Shown: positions 25,059 through 32,191 of the stretch, in pieces
Layout: every line of letters begins with the position of its first letter
How positions within the stretch are numbered: the stretch's first letter is position 1
Assembly: GCA_021648725.1 (NCBI GenBank)
Contig: JAKISF010000021.1
Coordinates: 1 to 61,608 of the forward strand
Direction: 5' to 3'
Origin: Bacteroidales bacterium
GTDB taxonomy: Bacteria; Bacteroidota; Bacteroidia; Bacteroidales; JAADGE01
Length of the DNA: 61,608 nt
Translations under genes and position numbers: made by a program
The notes under the pieces: generated by a model
What the model was told of the DNA's origin: nothing
What the model saw: the letters and a program-made list of their open reading frames with translations, nothing else
The model's database searches: none

Positions 25059-27566
25059 TTATTCTCCCCAAACTTTTGCAATTCTATCTTTTATCTTTTG
25101 CTCAAAAATCTCAATCAATTGTTTGCTTGAATTGACCAACTCCTGCTCTTTTTCAATTTTGGCTACGATTTGTTTTTGAGTTTCGAGTGGGGGAAGGGGG
25201 ATTTTGAATTGTTTAATTACTGTTGCAGATAGATTGCCTTGATTTCCTCCTCTTGAATCACTAATTTCTCGTAATTTTTCATAACTGCTTTGTAATATCG
25301 AAAACAAGTACCCAGAAGAAAGTCTTTCGGTTTTAATTATTAATGCAGCACATGCCTGATTTAGACTCGCATCAATACCTAACTTTGCAACTTTTCCTCT
25401 TGTTATTCCTTGACCATACATTGCCATAAGAATAGTTCCATTGGGAATAATACTTGCTGATGAGTTTTTCAATCCTAATTCTGTGATTTTTTCATCTGTA
25501 TCTGCAATTATTTCATAATTAATTTCGCCTGTTTTAACCCAAGGAATATCACCATTCCAGTATTTTGATTCATTTCTGCTTGGTGTTCCTCCTGATTTCA
25601 CTTTACAAATCTCCCCCAACTCCACCATTTCCCAATCGGGGTCAATATCAATTTGGGGTTTGTAGTTTTCCACTACCATTTTTGCACCGTCTATTATTTT
25701 TTGGTAGCCCTCTATTTCGGCTACTATCTCTTCTTGAACGGATAAGGGCGGTAGGGGGATTTTTAAAGTTCTAATTCTGGATAATGCAAGTTTGGGGACA
25801 CCAACAGCGTGAGTTAAACTTTTTATTTGCTCTTGAACTTTATCAGAACTCAAAATATTAGATAAATATATATTTGATATAACACTGTAGTCGCGAATAA
25901 CAAGTTTAGCAGCATTTTCAGTTAAATTAGCTCCATCTAAGTTGCTTGGTACTGTTCCTGTAAGACCAATTGTTCCTGCTATTGAGATAAACACATCTTC
26001 TGAACTTATTGTGTATCTTGAAATTCCTTTATGAATTGATTCAGAAATATATTTCAAATTTGACTGATTTATTGTTTTCTTTCCAAAATCAGCAACTCTT
26101 ATATATGGATGTTTAGTTATACTTTCAGAATATTTACAACCTTTTGGTAACCGTTTGCCACCTTTAACTTCAACAATTTCACCCAATGCAATTAACTTAT
26201 AATAGTGGCTAATTAACTTATTGTTTTTATACCTCTCCCCACTTAAATTAAACTCCCCATTTTCGGCAATCTTTGCTTTTTCAACGGCGTGGGCTATTTT
26301 ATATTTAGCCACTAATTCACGAATAAATTCGTCTTCCGTTCGTGTATTCGTGGCTTCCTTATATTTCCCAAGCAGTTCAATAGCTTCGCCAAGCTGTCCG
26401 CCCTTAATTGCATTTCGTTGTGCTCCGAGGTTGTAACCGTCATTTTCAATTTTTACAAAAAGGATTTTATTGCTCTTTTTGGCAATGGCTTTATCCATTA
26501 GCAGAATGGAAGTTTTTACACCGGAATAAGGATTAAAAACACCTGCGGGCAAACTTACTACTGCGTACAGATAATTTTCAACCAACATTTTACGCAGCTC
26601 TTTGTAGGCTTTTCCGCTTTGGAAAATAATTCCTTCGGGAACAATTATACCTGCTCTTCCGTTTGGGTTTAGATGCTCGGCAATATAATCTACAAACAGC
26701 ACTTCCGAACGGTTAGAAGTAACCGTAAACTTTTTATGCGGTCGTATTCCGCCTTTCGGACTCATAAACGGCGGATTGGCAAGAACTACATCAAAGTTTT
26801 CGTTCCAACGCTCTTCGCTTGTTAAGGTATCATATTCAAAAATATGTGGGTCAGAAAAACCGTGCAGATAAAGATTTACCAAACTGAGTCGCACCATATC
26901 GGGCGAAATATCGTAACCGATAAAGTTTTTAATCAGTTTTTTACGTTCGTCAGGTGTAAGCTGGTTATTGTTTTTTTCTTTAATTCTTTTAAAAGCAGAA
27001 ATCAAAAAACCTGCTGTTCCGCAAGCCGGGTCAAGAATGGTATCCGTTTTGCCCGGGTCAACGGCTTTTACCAAAAAATCAATAATATGGCGTGGTGTTC
27101 TAAATTGTCCTGCATCGCCTTGGCTTCCCATTACCGAAAGTAAATATTCAAAAGCGTCTCCTAACTTTTCGCTGTGGGTATATTCAAATTCGCCTATGGT
27201 TTTCAGAAACAGTTTCAGCGTTTCGGGGTCACGATAAGGCAAATAAGCATTTTTAAAAATATTGCGGAAAAGCTGTGGAATATTCGGGTTTTTCTCCATG
27301 CTTTCAATGGATTCCGAATATAATTTTAGCATTTCGGTTGCTGTAACTTTTGCATCAAAAAGACTGTTCCAACTGTATTTGGCATAATCTCCCGAAAAGA
27401 ATTTTGCTTCTCCGCCTAACTCAATGGATTCTTTATCCATATCGTCCATAAACTTATAAATCAAAGCTATGGTAATCTGTTCAATTTGCGATTTCGGGTC
27501 GGGAAGTTTCCCTACGAGAATATCCCTGCAATCGTCTATTCTCTTTTTGGTTGTATTATCTAACAT
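25059..27566 (-). CDS. type I restriction-modification HsdM-HsdS fusion (N6-adenine methyltransferase plus specificity subunit)
   Basis: The N-terminal half is HsdM: a helical domain, then SAM motif I DPACGTAGF (179-187) and catalytic NPPF (264-267). The C-terminal half is HsdS with two target-recognition domains (about 455-620 and 650-800). Each is followed by the conserved helical repeat (IPLPPLSVQEEIVAEIEGYQ and IPLPPLETQKQIVAKIEKEQ). Fusion of M and S is uncommon but known. Residues 405-420 (ATNTRTEDEFIRELVA) are encoded by a copy of the palindromic repeat found nine times around the locus. GC sampled by eye is higher in the M half (27001-27060: 31/60; 26761-26820: 27/60) than in the S half (26101-26160: 18/60; 25861-25920: 17/60). 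Confidence 0.93.
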   Translation of the reverse strand: MLDNTTKKRIDDCRDILVGKLPDPKSQIEQITIALIYKFMDDMDKESIELGGEAKFFSGDYAKYSWNSLFDAKVTATEMLKLYSESIESMEKNPNIPQLFRNIFKNAYLPYRDPETLKLFLKTIGEFEYTHSEKLGDAFEYLLSVMGSQGDAGQFRTPRHIIDFLVKAVDPGKTDTILDPACGTAGFLISAFKRIKEKNNNQLTPDERKKLIKNFIGYDISPDMVRLSLVNLYLHGFSDPHIFEYDTLTSEERWNENFDVVLANPPFMSPKGGIRPHKKFTVTSNRSEVLFVDYIAEHLNPNGRAGIIVPEGIIFQSGKAYKELRKMLVENYLYAVVSLPAGVFNPYSGVKTSILLMDKAIAKKSNKILFVKIENDGYNLGAQRNAIKGGQLGEAIELLGKYKEATNTRTEDEFIRELVAKYKIAHAVEKAKIAENGEFNLSGERYKNNKLISHYYKLIALGEIVEVKGGKRLPKGCKYSESITKHPYIRVADFGKKTINQSNLKYISESIHKGISRYTISSEDVFISIAGTIGLTGTVPSNLDGANLTENAAKLVIRDYSVISNIYLSNILSSDKVQEQIKSLTHAVGVPKLALSRIRTLKIPLPPLSVQEEIVAEIEGYQKIIDGAKMVVENYKPQIDIDPDWEMVELGEICKVKSGGTPSRNESKYWNGDIPWVKTGEINYEIIADTDEKITELGLKNSSASIIPNGTILMAMYGQGITRGKVAKLGIDASLNQACAALIIKTERLSSGYLFSILQSSYEKLREISDSRGGNQGNLSATVIKQFKIPLPPLETQKQIVAKIEKEQELVNSSKQLIEIFEQKIKDRIAKVWGE
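26308..26354 (-). repeat. palindromic repeat copy translated inside hsdMS
   Basis: This 47-base copy has arms GCCACTAATTCACGAAT (plus strand, left) and TTCGTGTATTCGTGGC (right) with a 13-base loop. Compared with the nine intergenic copies it is in the opposite orientation. On the gene strand it is read without stop as ATNTRTEDEFIRELVA. It falls between the conserved HsdM segment LGEAIELLGKYKE and the following KIAHAVEKAKIAENGEFNLS, a loop of variable length and sequence in HsdM proteins. Confidence 0.85.
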
Positions 27567-27586
27567 AAATTTGTTTTTTTCTTATT

Positions 27587-27823
27587 GCCACGAATACACG
27601 AATTTTGTTTTTTTCTTTTTTATTCGTGAATTAGTGGCTATTATTATTCTTCCAAAACTCTTTCAATCCTGTTATGTTTGCCACGAATACACGAATTTTG
27701 TTTTTTTCTTTTTTATTCGTGAATTAGTGGCTATTATTATTCTTCCAAAACTCTTTCAATCCTGTTATGTTTGCCACGAATGCACGAATTTTGTTTTTGC
27801 TTCTTTATTCGTGTATTAGTGGC
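27587..27823 (-). repeat. tandem palindrome array 2, between hsdMS and the GxxExxY gene (three copies)
   Basis: Copies lie at 27587-27638, 27680-27731 and 27773-27823, with an exact 93-base period. The first two copies have the same arms; the third has GCCACGAATGCACGAAT and ATTCGTGTATTAGTGGC. The two 41-base spacers are essentially identical. On the minus strand they spell HNRIERVLEE* followed by TAATA, a gene tail that does not belong to either neighbour. Copy 3 ends three bases from the stop triplet of the GxxExxY gene. Confidence 0.9.
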
Positions 27824-27825
27824 TA

Positions 27826-28200
27826 TTACAATACAATTCTTTTATAATTTAATTTCAATTCTCCAAAATTTACAATTAAAGCAAGTTTATTGCCCGATAC
27901 TTTCAGGTAGTTTAATGCCTGTGCTGTAAATTCATCAGCTATGCCTGCAACTCCTTTTATCTCTAAAATAATCTTGTCGAACACCACAAAATCAGCATAA
28001 AATTTGTGCGGCAAAATAACGCCTTTGTAGTTTACTTCATATTTTTTTTCTCTTTCGTATGGGATATCAGCTTTTTTAAACTCCAATTCAAGAGCATCTT
28101 TATAAACAATCTCCAAAAATCCCGCTCCTAAATTATTATAAACATCCATACATTTGCCTATTATCTGATAGCTTTCTTCTTTATAAATAATACTTGTCAT
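27826..28200 (-). CDS. GxxExxY protein (PDDEXK-like fold)
   Basis: A 124-residue protein of the GxxExxY family: the name-giving motif is GFLEIVY (GAGFLEIVYKDALE), and a nuclease-like core follows as YADFVVFDKIILEIKG, with Asp and ExK in the PD-(D/E)xK arrangement. The family is widespread in Bacteroidota and its biochemical role is not established; a nucleic-acid-processing role is inferred only from the fold. It is embedded in the restriction locus, on the same strand as hsdR and hsdMS, with palindrome arrays on both sides. It ends NYKRIVL with a stop three bases from a palindrome. Confidence 0.85.
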   Translation of the reverse strand: MTSIIYKEESYQIIGKCMDVYNNLGAGFLEIVYKDALELEFKKADIPYEREKKYEVNYKGVILPHKFYADFVVFDKIILEIKGVAGIADEFTAQALNYLKVSGNKLALIVNFGELKLNYKRIVL

Positions 28201-28218
28201 AATACTTCTCTTTTATTT

Positions 28219-28460
28219 GCCGCGAATGCACTAATTTTGTTTTTGCTTTTTATTCGTGAATTCGCGGCTATTATTATTCTCCTAAAACTTTATCTATTAT
28301 TTTTTATTTTATTGCTTGCCACGAATACACGAATGGTTATTAATTTTATTCGTGAATTTGCGGCTATTATTATTCTCCTAAAACTTTATCTATTATTTTT
28401 TATTTTATTGCTTGCCACGAATACACGAATGGTTATTAATTTTATTCGTGAATTAGTGGC
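28219..28460 (-). repeat. tandem palindrome array 3, between the GxxExxY gene and hsdR (three copies)
   Basis: Copies lie at 28219-28268, 28318-28364 and 28414-28460 (periods 99 and 96). The first copy has paired changes at both ends (GCCGCGAA with TTCGCGGC in place of GCCACGAA with TTCGTGGC), so the stem is kept. The two 49-base spacers are near-identical. On the minus strand they spell KIIDKVLGE* followed by TAATA, again a gene tail not belonging to a neighbour. The last copy ends six bases from the hsdR stop triplet. Confidence 0.9.
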
Positions 28461-28465
28461 TATTT

Positions 28466-30994
28466 TTATGCTGCAAACAGCTCTAAGTTAATATAATCTT
28501 CAATATATTCGGGAACTTTTTTTCTGTACTTTGGTGCAACTTTCTTAAATTCCGAAATCGGCAAAGTTGCATTGGTTTGTAATGCTTGAAAATCTTTTGC
28601 TTTTAAAATCTCTCGTATATCTTGGTCAACAACATAAGCTTTGAAAAAGTATTTTAATGCTCTTACATTTACATCTTCATCAGGCGGATAAATGGAAATG
28701 AATTTGTCAAATTCTTCTTCCAATAATTCGTCTTTTGATTTGAATTTCGGAATAATACCAAAAATCTTTTCTACCACTTCACGAATTGAAACTTTTCTGT
28801 CAATTTTAGCTGCTTTACGCAGTTTTTCTAAATTGAAATATTCTTCGGGTTTATCAAATATTTCGCTTTGAATATGACTAATTACATGCTCCCAATTGCC
28901 AAGTTCAACATTCTTTTTAATAATGTCGTCCATAACAATGCGGTCTTCAAACTTTTTGAACAGTTCACGGTCGATTCTCATTCCTTCATAACCGATTGCT
29001 TGTTCTTTGACCATTACCAATGGGTCGGGGCGTAAACTTGTGTATTTGTCAATATCAACACCGCCACCACCACCTTCACCGCCTTTGGTTCTTGGTTTAG
29101 GAAGTTTTAATTTCTCGTCATAATCAAATTTTTCTTCAAAATATTCGCAGTTGGCAAAGAAATCAAAGAGTTTGAAATACTCTTTTTCGTGTTGAATTAT
29201 TTCATCTTCGCCCAATTCGTTTTTGTGCTTAAATTCAAAAGTGTGTTTTCTTGTTCCTCTGCCTTTTATCTGAACAAAATCGGCAGGACTGAAAATAGGT
29301 CTTGCCATGCAAAGATTTAATAAATCGGGGCAATCGTAACCTGTTGTCATCATACCTACTGTAACGCAAATTCTTGTTTTACTCGATTTGTAACCCTCTA
29401 ACCAATTTGTTTTACCGTTCAGATTATTGTTGGTGAAATTGATAGTCATTTGTTGAGCATTATCAATTTGCGATGTTACTTGCACTGCAAAATCAGATTT
29501 GTATTTGCCCGGATAAAGTTCTTCTGCAAACTCGTTTAATATTTCGGTTAATTTTCTCGCATGATTTTGACTAACTGCAAAAAACAAAGTTTTACCAATT
29601 TCGTTTGTAATCGGGTCGTGCAAGGCATTTTCTAAAAATGTTTTACAGAAAACACGGTTTGTTTTTTCTGAGAAAAATTTCTTTTCAAAATCACGGGAAA
29701 CAAAAGTTTCGGTCTCTTCACCTTCTTCTTTTGGAATAGCAACCGCATAACCTTCATCAGATAAAAGTTGAGTAGTTATTTCCGTTCTTGCATCAAGAAC
29801 TTTCGGATTAATTAAAAATCCGTCTTTTACTCCGTCAATCAACGAATAACGATAAGTCGGGTCGCCACCTTCACAACCAAAAGTTGCATAAGTATCACGC
29901 AACATTCTGCGTTCTATTTCTCTTGGGTCATTCTCTTTTACTTTGTTGATGTCAACATTTTTCAAATAGTCTTTTGGTGTGGCTGTTAAACCTAATTTAT
30001 AACCATGAAAATATTCAAAAACTGCTCTTGAATTTCCTGAAATTGACCTGTGAGATTCGTCTGAAATTATCAAATCAAAATCGGTAGGCGAAAACAGATA
30101 AAGATATTTATTGTCGAATGTCAAAGATTGAACAGTTGTAACAACAATGTCCGCTTTTCTCCAATCGCTTTTATGTTCTTTGTAAATAAATGTAGTGTAA
30201 TCAGGTTTCAGATAATTTGTAAAAGCTTTCCATGCCTGGTCTTCCAATTCCAAACGGTCAACCAAAAACAAAACTCGTCTTGCATTTTCAGTTCGCAGAA
30301 AGAGACGAATTACCGCAGCAGAAGTCAGGGTTTTTCCTGTTCCTGTTGCCATTTCGTATAAAAATCTGTCTTTGCCATTTGTAACTGCTTCTTGTAATTT
30401 ATGAATTGCAGTTTTTTGATAATGGCGTAAAAAACGAAGTCCGTTATCCCAAATAAAATCTTTGCTGTTTTCAATAGAACCGTTCCAAGCCGGTCTTTCT
30501 TTGTAATCGGGCATTTGAACGGTAACAATATAATCATCATCAACAATTTCGTTTGCTAATGCCTCTCTGTCAGGATTCCATTCTTTTATTGCTCCAATTT
30601 CGTTTGGCGAAGGAAATTTATAAATTGGTTTTGGATTTCCTTTTTCCAAATCCCATAAATAGTGAACAATTCCGTTTGATAAAATGATAAATTGAGCATT
30701 TACGGTTTTTGCATATTTTCTTGCTTGCTCTTTTGCTGCCAAAGGATGTAAATCTTCTCTCTTTGCTTCAAGAACACAAATCGGTTTGTTGTTGCTGTCA
30801 ACCAGTAAAAAATCTAATGAACCTGATTTTACTTTTTCAAAATCATTTCCCCAAGCATCAACTTCCGTTTGAGTAATCTTTACATGATTCTCAAGCAATA
30901 TATTTGCTTTCCCTTGCTCATTGTCAAAGAATCGCCAGCCTGCTTCTTCAAGCAGTTTATTAATCTTTATTCTTGCATGAGCTTCATTCTTCAT
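28466..30994 (-). CDS. hsdR: type I restriction enzyme R subunit HsdR (EcoEI-type)
   Basis: This is the ATP-dependent translocase and nuclease of the type I complex. The N-terminal PD-(D/E)xK nuclease has Asp61 (SLDFLLVD) and Glu76/Lys78 (VLEAKRE). The SF2 helicase core follows, with Walker A MATGTGKT (to 222), DESH at 312-315, GLTATP (motif III) and the second RecA domain (VTVGMMTTGYDCPDL, QIKGRGTRKH). A Gly-rich linker (GGEGGGGGVD) leads to the EcoEI R C-terminal domain ending YIEDYINLELFAA. At 842 residues it is full length. It is upstream of the GxxExxY and hsdMS genes in one minus-strand set, so with HsdMS it could form a complete system. Confidence 0.95.
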   Translation of the reverse strand: MKNEAHARIKINKLLEEAGWRFFDNEQGKANILLENHVKITQTEVDAWGNDFEKVKSGSLDFLLVDSNNKPICVLEAKREDLHPLAAKEQARKYAKTVNAQFIILSNGIVHYLWDLEKGNPKPIYKFPSPNEIGAIKEWNPDREALANEIVDDDYIVTVQMPDYKERPAWNGSIENSKDFIWDNGLRFLRHYQKTAIHKLQEAVTNGKDRFLYEMATGTGKTLTSAAVIRLFLRTENARRVLFLVDRLELEDQAWKAFTNYLKPDYTTFIYKEHKSDWRKADIVVTTVQSLTFDNKYLYLFSPTDFDLIISDESHRSISGNSRAVFEYFHGYKLGLTATPKDYLKNVDINKVKENDPREIERRMLRDTYATFGCEGGDPTYRYSLIDGVKDGFLINPKVLDARTEITTQLLSDEGYAVAIPKEEGEETETFVSRDFEKKFFSEKTNRVFCKTFLENALHDPITNEIGKTLFFAVSQNHARKLTEILNEFAEELYPGKYKSDFAVQVTSQIDNAQQMTINFTNNNLNGKTNWLEGYKSSKTRICVTVGMMTTGYDCPDLLNLCMARPIFSPADFVQIKGRGTRKHTFEFKHKNELGEDEIIQHEKEYFKLFDFFANCEYFEEKFDYDEKLKLPKPRTKGGEGGGGGVDIDKYTSLRPDPLVMVKEQAIGYEGMRIDRELFKKFEDRIVMDDIIKKNVELGNWEHVISHIQSEIFDKPEEYFNLEKLRKAAKIDRKVSIREVVEKIFGIIPKFKSKDELLEEEFDKFISIYPPDEDVNVRALKYFFKAYVVDQDIREILKAKDFQALQTNATLPISEFKKVAPKYRKKVPEYIEDYINLELFAA

Positions 30995-31417
30995 ATTTCA
31001 ATTCTCATTATTAACGGTGCGTTGGCGTTTCATTTCAATATTTTTTTGTGGCAAATTTATCATTCTATGTTCGTTCTTTTAGCTTCTGACTAACGTCAAA
31101 ATTAGTTGATGATTATCATCTGTTTATGTTTTTTTAATTTTTCTTATTAGTTCACTTAATTTTCTTTTTTATCCCTTTGTCAGCTAAAATATTCAACGGA
31201 ATTTTTCGGTAGGGGGATTGCCCCTAACGTTTGGCTAAGCCCAGTAAGGTTTTAAAACTTAGAACTTTACTTTAAGCGAATAGCCAAATTTTTGATTTTA
31301 CAATAATAATCATTTTAAAAGCAAAATCAAATATTTTGCGATGTTTACTTAATACAAACAGCTAAATTACAGAAAGTTACCCTTATTGGGTTTAGCTTTT
31401 GTTGCCAACCGTATCTT
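30995..31417. other. 423-base non-coding gap between hsdR and higA
   Basis: No supported gene is present. It holds a 59-nt hairpin (31230-31288, listed separately) and AT-rich sequence that should include the hsdR promoter, though no exact TAnnTTTG box was recognised on the minus strand. The edge near higA carries GTTGCCAACC (31402-31411). Confidence 0.5.
31230..31288. repeat. two-part long hairpin upstream of hsdR
   Basis: The outer stem is TTTGGCTA (31230-31237) with TAGCCAAA (31281-31288). An inner 13-bp stem (AGTAAGGTTTTAA with TTAGAACTTTACT) has two mismatches that are G-T or wobble pairs in RNA. The two stems are separated by unpaired bases. It is preceded by CCCTAACG. It looks like a folded mobile or cassette element or a structured RNA; no protein is encoded. 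Confidence 0.5.
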
Positions 31418-31786
31418 CTATACAGCAAGTTGATAATCATGGATTAATAGTCCTGCTGAAAGATTTAACCTTGTTGTCAAATTACGAATCATTTCAACAG
31501 TCAATTTACGCTTGCGATTCAATATTTCGGAAACTCGACTTTTCCCGCCAATCTCAGTTACCAAATCAACTTGTTTAAGTTGCATTTCTTCCATACGAAT
31601 CTTAATTGCTTCAATTGGGTCAGGTGCTTCAATTGGATAATGTTTCTTTTCAAAGTCATCAATCAATAACCCCAGAATGTCAGCTTCGTCACTTTCCTGT
31701 GAGCCAATTGCTGCATCAAATATTACTTCAAGTCTTTTTAAAGCCTTTTGATAATCTGATTTAGTTTTTATCGGTTTTATTTTCAT
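31418..31786 (-). CDS. higA: HigA-type antitoxin, XRE-family DNA-binding
   Basis: A helix-turn-helix protein of the HigA/COG5499 type: KQVDLVTEIGGKSRVSEILNRKRKLT is the HTH with a conserved SEILN recognition helix. The N-terminal half (SDYQKALKRLEVIFDA and EADILGLLIDDFEKKHYPIE) is typical of this antitoxin group. I chose the ATG at 31786 because the protein then starts MKIKPIKTKSDY like relatives and follows the higB stop by 10 bases; an upstream ATG at 31825 would overlap higB by 29 bases. HigA should neutralise HigB and repress the operon. Toxin-first order is the normal higBA arrangement. Confidence 0.9.
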   Translation of the reverse strand: MKIKPIKTKSDYQKALKRLEVIFDAAIGSQESDEADILGLLIDDFEKKHYPIEAPDPIEAIKIRMEEMQLKQVDLVTEIGGKSRVSEILNRKRKLTVEMIRNLTTRLNLSAGLLIHDYQLAV

Positions 31787-31796
31787 AATATTTCTT

Positions 31797-32093
31797 TTAA
31801 ATTGTGTTTGCGTCAATTTTATCATATTCTAGATGTGTTCCTATAAACCGGATAAAAATCCATTGTTTTTCAAAATTCAATTTTACTACCAGTCTATATG
31901 AATTCCCTTTTATATTAAAAAAAATCCTGCTGTCCTTTAAAATACTTGCTTTTGCATAAGTTTGTTTTATGTCATTGGGTGTTTTCCAGTCCGAACTCAT
32001 TGCTGTATCATACCATGTCTTTAAATATTGTTCTGTGTCAGAATGATTTTCCCAATATTCCCTCAATGTGCTTTTGGCAAATATTCTTTCCAT
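31797..32093 (-). CDS. higB: HigB-family mRNA interferase toxin
   Basis: The 98-residue protein has the HigB family end motif KQWIFIRFIGTHLEYDKIDA and the upstream YRLVVKLNFE, with a RelE-like fold expected. HigB toxins cleave mRNA in a ribosome-dependent way. The gene precedes higA on the minus strand, so both should be co-transcribed and autoregulated. The N-terminal STLREYWENHSDTEQYLKTW helix is the usual family start. Together with hsdMS, the GxxExxY gene and hsdR it makes up an accessory island between relA and the TPR gene. Confidence 0.92.
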   Translation of the reverse strand: MERIFAKSTLREYWENHSDTEQYLKTWYDTAMSSDWKTPNDIKQTYAKASILKDSRIFFNIKGNSYRLVVKLNFEKQWIFIRFIGTHLEYDKIDANTI

Positions 32094-32191
32094 TTCTTAT
32101 TTTATTATATGGACAAAGGAAATACAAAATTCTCATTCTGGGAACTTTTTGATATTTTTATTTTTTTATGGCTGGCAACGTATGTATAAAC

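Noticed and set aside
24796-28460. CRISPR array
   Set aside because: Only three units per array, spacers 41-54 bases and nearly identical within each array, and no cas genes. The repeats are palindromes behind stop codons.
24890-28491. Plus-strand open frames across the three palindrome arrays (24890-25135, 27469-27819, 28237-28491) with a repeated peptide like FIREFVAIIILPKLL
   Set aside because: They are the antisense reading of the repeats and gene tails; periods of 93, 96 and 99 bases keep the frame open by chance. No ribosome-binding or start context, and hydrophobic low-complexity composition.
31230-31288. Integron attC site
   Set aside because: Outer sequence CCCTAAC only loosely resembles RYYYAAC and there is no matching GTTRRRY on the other side.
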